DNA of 64,000 nt, taken from NCBI RefSeq assembly GCF_014196495.1, contig NZ_JACIDT010000017.1, positions 19,967-83,966 of the forward strand, read 5' to 3'. How positions within the stretch are numbered: position 1 is the stretch's first letter; every line of letters begins with the position of its first letter. The notes beneath the pieces were generated by a model. It searched no databases and had not been told where the DNA came from. It worked only from the letters and a program-made list of their open reading frames with translations. Source of the DNA: Sphingobium jiangsuense. GTDB taxonomy: Bacteria; Pseudomonadota; Alphaproteobacteria; Sphingomonadales; Sphingomonadaceae. Below, one piece after another: positions 56,561-64,000 of the stretch. The translations under genes and the position numbers were made by a program.

Positions 56561-56648
56561 TTTCCTGTATTTTCGGGGGCACCCCCTTGCCATTGCCGTC
56601 GCGCTGTAGGAAAGAAGAAAACCATATAGGTTACAATGAGGGCAAGGA

Positions 56649-57212
56649 ATGATAACCCGCATCCGCGAGGTCCGGCGCGCGAAGGGGCTGACGCTCGACG
56701 ATGTCGCGAAGCGGTGCGATCCCCCGACCACCGCGCAGACGATCGGGCGGCTTGAAACCGGCACCCGGACCGTCTCGGTCAACTGGCTCAACCGCATCGC
56801 GGCGGCGCTGGGCGTCAACGCCGCCGATCTGGTCGACCTGCCGGGCAAGGAAAGGATCGAGGTCGCCGCCTATCTGGGCGCGGAAGGGGCCTATGCGCCG
56901 GGCCGGTCCTCCTATTTCGTCGCGCCGCTGATCGAGGGCGACATGGTGGGGCTGCGCATCACCTCCAGCATCGGCGACTATCGCATGGGCGACGAGGTCT
57001 GGTGCACCCGCATCGCGCCCTCCGATTTCGCGAGCGCGCTCAACCGCGACGTGCTCTTCCCCCGCCCCAGCGGCCGATTTCTGTTCGGGCGGCTGATCGG
57101 GCGCGACGGCGACCGGGTGCAGATATTGCCGCTGACCCCCGGCGCGCGGCAGCAGATATTGAGCGACCCGCCCTGGGCGGCGGTCGCGACCCGCCTCATC
57201 CGTGCGCTGTGA
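56649..57212 (+). CDS. XRE-family HTH regulator with S24/LexA-like C-terminal domain
   Basis: This is 187 residues. An XRE HTH lies at residues 5-60 (LTLDDVAKRCDPPTTAQTIG). The C-terminal region (about 75-185, GRSSYFVAPLIEGDMVGLRI, YRMGDEVWCTRI) has the look of the peptidase S24/LexA-like fold of phage-type repressors, but a clear Ser/Lys catalytic dyad and Ala-Gly cleavage site were not found. It probably regulates itself and the divergent DUF6456-like gene. Confidence 0.75.
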   Translation: MITRIREVRRAKGLTLDDVAKRCDPPTTAQTIGRLETGTRTVSVNWLNRIAAALGVNAADLVDLPGKERIEVAAYLGAEGAYAPGRSSYFVAPLIEGDMVGLRITSSIGDYRMGDEVWCTRIAPSDFASALNRDVLFPRPSGRFLFGRLIGRDGDRVQILPLTPGARQQILSDPPWAAVATRLIRAL

Positions 57213-57283
57213 TGCCGGACCTTGCCGACGAAACGCCGCCATGGTCATGCGAAAATTAAGCATTCCATGATAAGGGAGAGGGA

Positions 57284-58459
57284 ATGAGCCTGCGCGTACT
57301 CACCCTTTCGACCCTGTTTCCGGACATGACCCGGCCCAATTTCGGCATATTCGTCGAACGGCAGACGCGGGAGCTGGCGCATCGGGACGGGGTGGAGGTG
57401 ACGGTCGTCGCGCCGCTGGGCATCGCCCCCTGGCCGCTGTCCCGCGCGAAGCATTATGCGCCGCTGCTCAACCTGCCCTTTCGCGAGCAATGGCGCGACC
57501 TGACCGTCTATCGCCCCCGCTTCCCGGTGCTGCCGAAGATCGGCGGCGCGCTGCATGTCGCGAACATGACCCGCGCGATCCTGCCGCTGGTCCGCCGCCT
57601 GCATGCCGAAAAGCCGTTCGACGTGATCGACGCGAGCTTCTTCTACCCCGACGGGCCGGTCGCCCGCCGCCTGTCGAAGAAGCTCGGCATTCCCTATTCG
57701 GTGAAGGCGCGCGGCGCGGATATCCATTATTGGGGCCGCAACCCGGCGACGCGCAAGGCGGTTCTGGCGGCCGGCCTCGACGCGTCGGGCCTGCTCGCCG
57801 TGTCGGAGGCGATGAAACGATCGATGGTGGCGCTGGGGATGGAAGAGGGCAAGATCCGCGTCCATTATACCGGCGTCGATCTCGACCGCTTCTCCCCTCA
57901 GGACAGGGAGGCCGCCAAGGCGCGGTTCGGCGTCCGCGGGCCCGTGCTGCTGGCCGTGGGCGCGCTCATCCCGCGCAAGGGGCAGGATATCCTCATCCGC
58001 GCGCTGGCGAAGCTGCCCGGCGTCACGCTGCTGCTGGCGGGGCATGGGCCGAGCCGCTCCGCCTATGAGCAGCTGGCGGACGAGCTGGGGGTCGGCGAGC
58101 GGGTCGGCTTTCTGGACGCGGTGCCGCATGAGCAACTCCCCGCCCTCTACAATGCCGCCGATGTGATGGCGCTGCCTTCCGCATCGGAGGGGCTGGCCAA
58201 TGCCTGGCTGGAGGCGATGGCCTGCGGCACGCCGGTCGCGATCACCGATGTCGGCGGCGCGCGCGAATTGCTGAAGGAGCCGGAGGCGGGCCGGCTGGTC
58301 GAACGCACTGGCGACGCCTTTGCCGAGGCGCTGTCCCAGATGCTCACCCGCCAGCCCGACCGCGACGCGATCCGGGCGACGGCGATGCGTTTCACCTGGA
58401 GCGCCAATGGCGACGCGCTGCTGGAGCATTTGCGGGATATCAGCGGCAAGTCCGGCTGA
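57284..58459 (+). CDS. GT4-family glycosyltransferase
   Basis: This is a 391-residue GT-B glycosyltransferase. N-terminal domain begins VLTLSTLFPDMTRPNFGIFVERQ; C-terminal nucleotide-sugar domain shows LLAVGALIPRKGQDILIRAL near residue 222 and the EX7E region PSASEGLANAWLEAMACGTP near residue 300. Probably acts in exopolysaccharide or glycolipid synthesis; donor and acceptor unknown. Has AGGGAGAGGGA just before the ATG. Confidence 0.88.
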   Translation: MSLRVLTLSTLFPDMTRPNFGIFVERQTRELAHRDGVEVTVVAPLGIAPWPLSRAKHYAPLLNLPFREQWRDLTVYRPRFPVLPKIGGALHVANMTRAILPLVRRLHAEKPFDVIDASFFYPDGPVARRLSKKLGIPYSVKARGADIHYWGRNPATRKAVLAAGLDASGLLAVSEAMKRSMVALGMEEGKIRVHYTGVDLDRFSPQDREAAKARFGVRGPVLLAVGALIPRKGQDILIRALAKLPGVTLLLAGHGPSRSAYEQLADELGVGERVGFLDAVPHEQLPALYNAADVMALPSASEGLANAWLEAMACGTPVAITDVGGARELLKEPEAGRLVERTGDAFAEALSQMLTRQPDRDAIRATAMRFTWSANGDALLEHLRDISGKSG

Positions 58460-58578
58460 GAGAGCCCTTGGGCTGGCTTTCGCTGCGGCCCTTCGTCCGA
58501 GAAGCAGAGGGCCGTTATGGAGCTTGCAAAGCGCTTGCGGATGGCTGTTGTGGGGTGGTCAGCGGACCTCCGCCTTTA

Positions 58579-58687
58579 CCGTCACCCCAGCGACCCGGAG
58601 GGCGACCGAAGGTCAACGCTGGGGTCGCAGGCCATGCTGCGCGCCGTATCACGAGATGCCAGCCTGCGCTGGCATGACGTGACAGGG
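58579..58687. repeat. Dispersed intergenic repeat A, copy 4 (with insertion)
   Basis: It starts CCGTCACCCCAGCG, carries an extra segment CCCGGAGGGCGACCGAAGGT before AACGCTGGGGTCG, and ends GATGCCAGCCTGCGCTGGCA plus TGACG. The 58460-58820 interval holds this repeat, a terminator and no credible gene. Confidence 0.8.
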
Positions 58688-58756
58688 AGGGCGGGAAATG
58701 ACCGAAACCCGTCATCAGCAGGCAGGCGCGTCCGCAAAGGACGTCACTGCCAAAGC

Positions 58757-58784
58757 AAAAAGGCCAAACATGATGCCCGGCCTT
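58757..58784 (-). terminator. Terminator of the yajC-secD-secF operon
   Basis: On the minus strand AAGGCC-N13-GGCCTT is followed by TTTGC, with the T-run overlapping the stem end. It lies 36 bases past the secF stop. Confidence 0.75.
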
Positions 58785-58820
58785 CTGTTTGTTCCTTGTC
58801 CAACGGGCACCCGCCTTCGT

Positions 58821-59795
58821 TCAGCCCTCGTTGGAGCCGATGCGCTCCGCCCCCTTGGCGACATCCGCGACCTTCGACTTGCGCATCGCCGATTCGGGCG
58901 TGAGGCCGAGCGAGATAAGCAGCGAGGAGGACACATAGACAGACGAATAGGTGCCGACGACGATGCCCAGCATCATCGCTGCGGTAAAGCCGCGCAGCAC
59001 ATGGCCGCCGAAGATCAGCAGCGCGCCCAACGCCAGCATTACCGTGACCGAAGTCATCACGGTGCGCGGCAGGGTTTCGTTGACCGACAGGTCGATCAGC
59101 GCCTTCATGTCCATCTTGCGATATTTGCGCATATTCTCGCGGATGCGGTCGTCGATCACCATCTTGTCGTTGATCGAATAGCCGACGATCGTCAGCACCG
59201 CCGCGATGATGTTGAGGTCGAACTCCAGCTGGGTGATCGCGAAAAAGCCCAGCGTCATCAGCACGTCATGCATGATCGCGACGAAGGTCGACACGCCGAA
59301 TTGCCATTCGTAGCGGAACCAGCTGAAGATCGCGATGCCGATCACCGCCAGCATGACGGCGAGCACGCCCTTCTGCACCAGCTCGCCCGAGACCTTGCCC
59401 GAAACCGTGTCGTAGCGGGTGAATATCACGCCGGGGTAGGATTTGGTCAGCTCCGCCTTCACCTTGGCGACCACCGCGTTGGAGGCGCCCTCGCCCCCTT
59501 CTTCAGGCAGCGGCAGGCGGATGGAGACGGTGTTGGGATCGCCGAACTGCTGGAGCGTGCCGTTGCCGACCCCCAGCGAATCGATATCCCCGCGCAGCTT
59601 GTCCATCGACGGCTTTTCGGTGAACCTCGCCTCGATCATCAGCCCGCCGACGAAATCGACGCCCATGTGAAGGCCGCGCACGCCGACGGCGGCGACCGCG
59701 GCCAGCGTCAGCAGCGCGGTCAGGGCGAACGCCCATTTCCGCATCGCGACGAAGCCGATATTGGTGTTGTCGGGAACCAGCTTGAGAAGGCGCAC
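58821..59795 (-). CDS. secF: Protein translocase subunit SecF
   Basis: This is a 324-residue, six-helix SecF. N-terminal VDFVGGLMIEARF near residue 52 (the family's DFxGG), then the periplasmic P1-like region and a membrane block with TVVGYSINDKMVIDDRIRE near residue 203. With SecD it uses the proton gradient to aid protein export. Starts 20 bases after secD. Confidence 0.95.
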   Translation of the reverse strand: MRLLKLVPDNTNIGFVAMRKWAFALTALLTLAAVAAVGVRGLHMGVDFVGGLMIEARFTEKPSMDKLRGDIDSLGVGNGTLQQFGDPNTVSIRLPLPEEGGEGASNAVVAKVKAELTKSYPGVIFTRYDTVSGKVSGELVQKGVLAVMLAVIGIAIFSWFRYEWQFGVSTFVAIMHDVLMTLGFFAITQLEFDLNIIAAVLTIVGYSINDKMVIDDRIRENMRKYRKMDMKALIDLSVNETLPRTVMTSVTVMLALGALLIFGGHVLRGFTAAMMLGIVVGTYSSVYVSSSLLISLGLTPESAMRKSKVADVAKGAERIGSNEG

Positions 59796-59815
59796 GCCTT
59801 ATTCCTTTCCGGGCA

Positions 59816-61417
59816 TCAGATGTGGATTTCGGTCGGGCGATGCCGCCGCACCCACAGGCTGACCAACATTCGGGTAAAGACGACCGCCGTATAGACCGAG
59901 GTCGCGATACCGATCAGCAGCACCACCGCGAACCCCTTGACCGGCCCGGAGCCCAGCATGAACATGATGCCGCCGGCGATGGCGTGCGTCACGTTCGCCT
60001 CGAAGATGGTGCGGCTCGCCTCCTTATAGCCGAACTCGATGGACTGGAGAACGCTGCGGCCGCGCCGCCGCTCTTCCCTGATCCGCTCGTTGACGAGGAC
60101 GTTCGCGTCCACCGCCGTGCCGATGGTCAGCACGAAGCCCGCGATGCCGGGCAGGGTCAGCGTCGCGTTCATCAGCGCCATCACGCCGAGGATGACGAAG
60201 ATGTTGATGACCACCGCCAGATTGGCATAGAGGCCGAACCGCCCATAGCTGAGGAACATGAAGGTCAGCACGGCGGCGGTCGCGATGGCCGAGGCGATGA
60301 TGCCGCTGCGGATCGAATCGGCGCCGAGGTCGGGCCCGACGGTCCGCTCCTCCACCACCGTCAGCGCGACCGGCAGCTTGCCCGAGCGCAGCGCGATCGC
60401 CAGCTGGTCGGCCGTCTTGACCGTGAAATTGCCGGAAATCTGCGCCGAACCGCCAAGGATCGGCTCATTGATATTGGGCGCCGACAGCACCTTGCCGTCG
60501 AGGATGATCGCGAAGGGCCGGTTCACATTCTCGCTGGTGACGCGGCCGAATTTGCGCCCGCCCGCGCCGTTGAAACGGATGTTGACGACCGGCTGGTTGT
60601 TCTGCTGGTCGAAGCCCTGCTGCGCGTCGATCAGTTCCTCGCCGGAAACCATCACCTGCCGCTTGACCGCGATCACCGGCACGCCGGACGGATTGTCGGG
60701 ATAGGGCAGGATTTCGCTGCCCACGGGCGCGCGGCCCTGGGCGACTTCGGCCGGATTGGCGCTGATGTCGACCAGCTTGAATTCCAGCTTCGCCGTCTGG
60801 CCGAGCAGGTTCTTCAGCTCCGCCGGATCCTGAAGGCCCGGCACCTGCACGACGATGCGATTCGAGCCCTGACGGATGATCGTCGGCTCGCGCGTGCCCA
60901 TTTCATTGATGCGGCGGTCGATCACTTCCTTGGCGACATCCATCGCCTGATTGACCGCAGTGTCGATGCCCGCCTGCGTCGGAGTCAGCACGATCGTGCT
61001 GCTGTCGACCACCTCCACGTTGAAATCGCGCTGACCGGTCAGCCCCGCGCCCTGCGTCAGCGGGCGGATGCGCTCCACCGCGGCATCGACCTGCGAGGGA
61101 TCGCGCACCATGAAGGCCAGCTTGCCGTCCCGCCGCGAGATATCCCCGATGGCGATCTTCGGATCGCCCCGGCGCAGCTCGGTGCGGACCTGCTCCTCCA
61201 TGTTTTCGAGGCGCTGCTTCGCCACCTCGGCGGGGTTCGCCTCCAGCAGGATATGGCTGCCCCCCGAAAGGTCGAGGCCGAGATTGACCTTCGCCTGCAG
61301 GAAGGACGGCAGCTGGTTGTAGATGCGCTCGGGGAAGAAGGTCGGCACCGACAACAGCACGCCGACGACCAGCGAGGAGACGATCAGCCAGATCTTCCAG
61401 CGGGGAAAATCGAGCAT
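59816..61417 (-). CDS. secD: Protein translocase subunit SecD
   Basis: This is a 533-residue SecD: first helix, LGLDLSGGSHILLEA near residue 47, a large periplasmic P1 domain, then five helices containing TIGTAVDANVLVNERIREE near residue 435. Length is normal for alphaproteobacteria. Four bases separate its start from the yajC stop. Confidence 0.95.
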   Translation of the reverse strand: MLDFPRWKIWLIVSSLVVGVLLSVPTFFPERIYNQLPSFLQAKVNLGLDLSGGSHILLEANPAEVAKQRLENMEEQVRTELRRGDPKIAIGDISRRDGKLAFMVRDPSQVDAAVERIRPLTQGAGLTGQRDFNVEVVDSSTIVLTPTQAGIDTAVNQAMDVAKEVIDRRINEMGTREPTIIRQGSNRIVVQVPGLQDPAELKNLLGQTAKLEFKLVDISANPAEVAQGRAPVGSEILPYPDNPSGVPVIAVKRQVMVSGEELIDAQQGFDQQNNQPVVNIRFNGAGGRKFGRVTSENVNRPFAIILDGKVLSAPNINEPILGGSAQISGNFTVKTADQLAIALRSGKLPVALTVVEERTVGPDLGADSIRSGIIASAIATAAVLTFMFLSYGRFGLYANLAVVINIFVILGVMALMNATLTLPGIAGFVLTIGTAVDANVLVNERIREERRRGRSVLQSIEFGYKEASRTIFEANVTHAIAGGIMFMLGSGPVKGFAVVLLIGIATSVYTAVVFTRMLVSLWVRRHRPTEIHI

Positions 61418-61421
61418 GGCG

Positions 61422-61772
61422 TCAGTCGTTCGCCGGCTTGGCGCTGAGCGGGTCGACGATGTCGGTCAGCGTCGATTTCAGCGCGCGGACCTTCATGCCG
61501 GGCGCGAGTTCGACCTCGACCACGCCTTCCTCGACCTTGGTCACCTTGCCGATCAGGCCGCCGCCGGTCACCACCTGGTCGCCGCGCTTCACCGCCTCGA
61601 TCTTCGCCTTGTGCTCCTTCATCCGCTTGCTTTGCGGGCGGATGATGAGGAACCAGAAGACGAGGAAGATCAGGGCCAGCGGCAGAACCTGGACCATGAA
61701 CGCCGCGGCCCCTCCGGGGGCGCTGCCGGAAACAGCGGGGGTGGCCTGTGCCAGGGCAAGCGAGACAATCAT
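61422..61772 (-). CDS. yajC: Preprotein translocase subunit YajC
   Basis: This is 116 residues: one hydrophobic helix after a short periplasmic end (VLPLALIFLVFWFLIIRPQSK) and the cytoplasmic domain MKEHKAKIEAVKRGDQVVTG, the YajC signature. First gene of the yajC-secD-secF operon. Confidence 0.94.
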   Translation of the reverse strand: MIVSLALAQATPAVSGSAPGGAAAFMVQVLPLALIFLVFWFLIIRPQSKRMKEHKAKIEAVKRGDQVVTGGGLIGKVTKVEEGVVEVELAPGMKVRALKSTLTDIVDPLSAKPAND

Positions 61773-62007
61773 GATCTATAGCTTTCCAATCAACCGGGAT
61801 GCAGTCAGGACGGATGGCGGAATTGGCGCAAACCAACTCCCCACCCGGATCGGGCGCGGCTACCACAGATAGGATGGCCCGCGCAACGGGCAAGACGAAC
61901 CGCGCGGGCCGGACGGGCGAATCCCGGCCAAAAGCATCTTTGCGACGAAAGACCCGCAAACGGGGCTTGCATGTTCGCGCCATTCGGCCTAAACGCGCCG
62001 CCTCGGT

Positions 62008-62084
62008 CGGGACGTAGCGCAGCCTGGTAGCGCATCACACTGGGGGTGTGGGGGTCGGAGGTTCGAATCCTCTCGTCCCGACCA
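62008..62084 (+). tRNA. tRNA-Pro(GGG)
   Basis: This is a complete 77-base cloverleaf with encoded CCA. The acceptor stem CGGGACG pairs with CGTCCCG. The D-arm is GCGC-AGCCTGGTA-GCGC. The anticodon arm is TCACA-CTGGGGG-TGTGG with anticodon GGG at positions 34-36 (codon CCC). The T-arm is GGAGG-TTCGAAT-CCTCT. The 5'-C is usual for bacterial proline tRNAs. The DNA after it has different composition. Confidence 0.96.
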
Positions 62085-62110
62085 ATGGACTACAGAGAAT
62101 ACAGACACTT

Positions 62111-62138
62111 AAAACGGGCAGCCACGGCTGCCCGTTTT
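62111..62138. terminator. Bidirectional rho-independent terminator
   Basis: AAAACGGGCAGC-CACG-GCTGCCCGTTTT is a perfect stem with A and T flanks. It can end the tRNA-Pro transcript and, from the other side, the methyltransferase transcript. Confidence 0.93.
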
Positions 62139-62206
62139 CGTATGTGCGCGGCCCGTAAGAACCTCGTAAGACCGCGCTGGCGAAACGCGCGGTCACGAGT
62201 CATGCG

Positions 62207-63310
62207 TCACGCCGCTTTCCTACGCCCTGCGGATGCAAGTTCCAGCGCCAGTTGCGGCGTAGCGGTCTCGTGAACTTGATCGCCGTTCAACACCGCGATA
62301 GCAGTCTGTGCTACTGCGAACGCGAGGTCACAAGGCACAGCATTTCCAATCTGCCGATATGTTGCGGACTTTCCACCAGCGAAATCGTAGCCCTCGGGAA
62401 AGGTGTGGAGGATGCGGGCTTCCTCTAGCGTCAATCTGCGGATGTAAGATGGCGTATCTCTCATTCCATATGGCGCACCGCCACGCATCAGATGTGCGTG
62501 ATACGTCTCGACCCAACTCTCTCCATCGCCGTAGAACTGCCGTTCATCAATGATCGGCGTCTTATTGCCTCCCATCGAAGCCGGGAGCGTGGCACAGGGC
62601 GCGTTCGGGTTCAGAGGACGGCCAAGGCCGTTGAACATCATCCCAGCGTAGGGACTCTTCCGCAAAACGGGGCGCTCAGCAATCGTTACCACGGCATTGC
62701 ACGTCTTTGGATTGCGCTCCGTCCCCTCACCCCCGAGGTGCTTAATCGCCTGTAACGTGGTCACCTCGGGTTTGAAAAACCGCTTGGCTCTGCGGTCAAA
62801 ATCAATCCGCGCGACGTCCCGGAACCCCACGAAGAAAACCCTTTCGCGAGCTTGCGGCACACCGAAGTTCTTGGCGTTGAAGATCACCAGCTCGGTGTCG
62901 TAACCAAGGCGATCAGCGTAAGCTCGCAGTTCGTCTCGCACCTGCTTGAATTTTGATAGCGTGCCCAACGCCTTCACGTTCTCCATTACGAAAGCTCGCG
63001 GCTTCACAACCTCGACAGCGCGCAGAAACGATTTAACCAGTTGGCTTCGCGGGTCATCGAGAGCCATTTTTCCGGCGACCGAAAATCCTTGGCAGGGCGG
63101 GCCACCAAAGAGGCAATCCACGCCGGTAAACTCGGCCAAATCCGGGATGTATCCGTTGATGTCCCCTAGCGTGATATGGTCGCCGATGTTCCGTCGGTAT
63201 GTTTCAACTGCGGCCTTATCGAAATCATTCGCCCAGAGGATTTCAAAACCAGCGCGTCGAAAACCGACGTCCATGCCGCCAGCACCTGAGAACAGCGATA
63301 CAGCTTTCAT
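62207..63310 (-). CDS. DNA (cytosine-5) methyltransferase (Dcm-type)
   Basis: This is a 367-residue m5C methyltransferase. Motif I SLFSGAGGMDVGF, motif IV with catalytic Cys FGGPPCQGFSVAG near residue 72, motif VI FVMENVKAL near residue 108, motif VIII QARERVFFVGF near residue 155 and motif X with RQIGNAVPCDLA near residue 325 are all present. The target-recognition region (about 185-290) sets the site, which cannot be read off. The gene is divergent from a probable restriction endonuclease. Codon use is less GC-biased than its neighbours, suggesting transfer. Confidence 0.94.
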   Translation of the reverse strand: MKAVSLFSGAGGMDVGFRRAGFEILWANDFDKAAVETYRRNIGDHITLGDINGYIPDLAEFTGVDCLFGGPPCQGFSVAGKMALDDPRSQLVKSFLRAVEVVKPRAFVMENVKALGTLSKFKQVRDELRAYADRLGYDTELVIFNAKNFGVPQARERVFFVGFRDVARIDFDRRAKRFFKPEVTTLQAIKHLGGEGTERNPKTCNAVVTIAERPVLRKSPYAGMMFNGLGRPLNPNAPCATLPASMGGNKTPIIDERQFYGDGESWVETYHAHLMRGGAPYGMRDTPSYIRRLTLEEARILHTFPEGYDFAGGKSATYRQIGNAVPCDLAFAVAQTAIAVLNGDQVHETATPQLALELASAGRRKAA

Positions 63311-63492
63311 CGCGGGTCAAACTCCGTATGCGGCGAATTAGAACATAAAGGGAACACAGCATGGCCGCACGAGGTTGTCAACTCTGACCCGTCACTAGCA
63401 GGCCCATTCTGGATTATCCGGTCATTCCTCATCATGATGGCACCCTTACTGCACTGACCGATTCGTCAGCAAGGAATACGAGGGGAAAATCT

Positions 63493-64000
63493 GTGATTGA
63501 GTCGAGCACACGGCATGGAAGAGCGCGAGTGCTCGTCAACGACTGGCTGAAAGCGGCAAAAGCCGGGTCGGCTATCAAGGCAAGCGATTTTCGTAAAGAG
63601 CGATCAATTCTTGAGAAACTCATTCCGGTAAAAGCTGCTGGCTTCAGAGGAATTGTCCTCACAGCAATCGTAGGGAAAGAACTCGATGCGAACTATGACC
63701 CTACCACCGATTTTTATGCTTCATCTCCTCGAACATTGTTCGAGAAGGGAATTTACTACGCGCTGCAAGAAAACCGAGTTCCATGCGGTAAATCGGACCC
63801 GCTGAACGTAGCGAAAAACGCCCAAGTCATCGACGAAACCTGGGCTAAGGGTCGCCGCCCAGAATCCGCTGCCATGGCCGCAGTAGAGTATATCAAATTG
63901 GTGCATTCTGTCCGTCGTCAGAACATTTGGCACAACTCGCGGCGTAAATTAGCGGAGTGCGGGCCTCGTCCTGGGGTTGATATTAAGCGGCGATCTTGCG
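63493..64000 (+). CDS. Probable type II restriction endonuclease (partial, runs off window)
   Basis: A GTG start at 63493, seven bases after GAGGGG, opens a frame that stays open to the window end (169 codons). It contains GFRGIVLTAIVGKELDANYD, DFYASSPRTLFEKGIYYALQ and RVPCGKSDPLNVAKNAQ, then ETWAKGRRPESAAMA. From memory this pattern resembles HaeII-type endonucleases (conserved DPxYxP...FYA.xPRxxxE and SGPLNVAK stretches), but the family is tentative. The divergent m5C methyltransferase next door supports a type II restriction-modification pair. Low GC bias like its partner. Confidence 0.6.
   Translation, partial: MIESSTRHGRARVLVNDWLKAAKAGSAIKASDFRKERSILEKLIPVKAAGFRGIVLTAIVGKELDANYDPTTDFYASSPRTLFEKGIYYALQENRVPCGKSDPLNVAKNAQVIDETWAKGRRPESAAMAAVEYIKLVHSVRRQNIWHNSRRKLAECGPRPGVDIKRRSC

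Noticed and set aside
54138..56582. 814-codon minus-strand frame opposite the ABC-F gene
   Set aside because: Shadow of the ABC-F ATPase, which has both Walker A, signature and Walker B sets on the plus strand.
61773..62007. Short frames between yajC and tRNA-Pro
   Set aside because: Arg/Ala-rich frames without start signals; the region is best read as promoter DNA for yajC and the tRNA.
63432..63933. Minus-strand frames at the right edge
   Set aside because: They lie opposite the restriction-endonuclease-like frame, which is longer, has a ribosome site and recognisable conserved blocks.

Overview
The window is GC-rich alphaproteobacterial chromosome, most likely from a sphingomonad (Sphingobium/Novosphingobium/Sphingomonas group). 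Three things point there. The tmRNA gene is circularly permuted and encodes the tag ANDNEALALAA. A full lig-type protocatechuate 4,5-cleavage locus is present, like the one known from Sphingobium sp. SYK-6. Intergenic repeats typical of such genomes are scattered through the window. All family calls were made by eye from motifs and remembered families; no database search was run.

Layout. 1-7.6 kb: a detoxification block (SMR pump, two alpha/beta hydrolases, and a marR-FUSC-DUF1656-HlyD-OMF operon resembling aromatic-acid efflux). It ends near a 25-bp fragment of a tRNA 3' end (7937-7961) that looks like an integration scar. 8.1-21.4 kb: an aminotransferase, then an assimilatory nitrate locus on the minus strand (narK-nirB-nirD-nasA-cobA-GATase, nearly all overlapping), a divergent PP2C/Ser-Thr kinase fusion, and nasT-nasS. 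21.6-28 kb: a membrane glycan cluster (glycosyltransferase-like protein, Wzx-like flippase, HAD-UbiA fusion, multi-span GT-C-like protein, small EmrE/ArnE-like flippase). 28.2-37.6 kb: the lig regulon in two divergent units, ligK-ligU-ligI (minus) and ligR / DUF1932 dehydrogenase-ligJ-ligA-ligB-ligC-aldo/keto reductase (plus), each closed by a strong terminator. Together they take protocatechuate to pyruvate and oxaloacetate.

37.7-42.3 kb: a lipoprotein and TonB-dependent receptor operon behind a near-consensus Pho box. 42.4-42.7 kb: permuted tmRNA (ssrA). 42.8-62 kb: mainly housekeeping genes: mscL, lemA and two TPM-domain genes, a NUDIX hydrolase, an NDUFS4-like protein, hrpB, a TSUP permease, a polyprenyl diphosphate synthase, chorismate mutase, a two-component system with a PepSY protein, an Uup-like ABC-F ATPase, a DUF6456-like gene facing an XRE/S24-like regulator, a GT4 glycosyltransferase, secF-secD-yajC and tRNA-Pro(GGG). 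62.2-64 kb: beyond tRNA-Pro, a lower-GC segment carries an m5C DNA methyltransferase and a divergent, probably cognate restriction endonuclease that runs off the window.

The best leads are the tandem-HTH LysR regulator of the lig locus, the Pho-box TonB/lipoprotein pair, the HAD-UbiA-centred pentose-phospholipid hypothesis, the kinase/phosphatase fusion in the nitrate locus, the two unassigned oxidoreductases in the lig operon, and the restriction-modification segment at the right edge.
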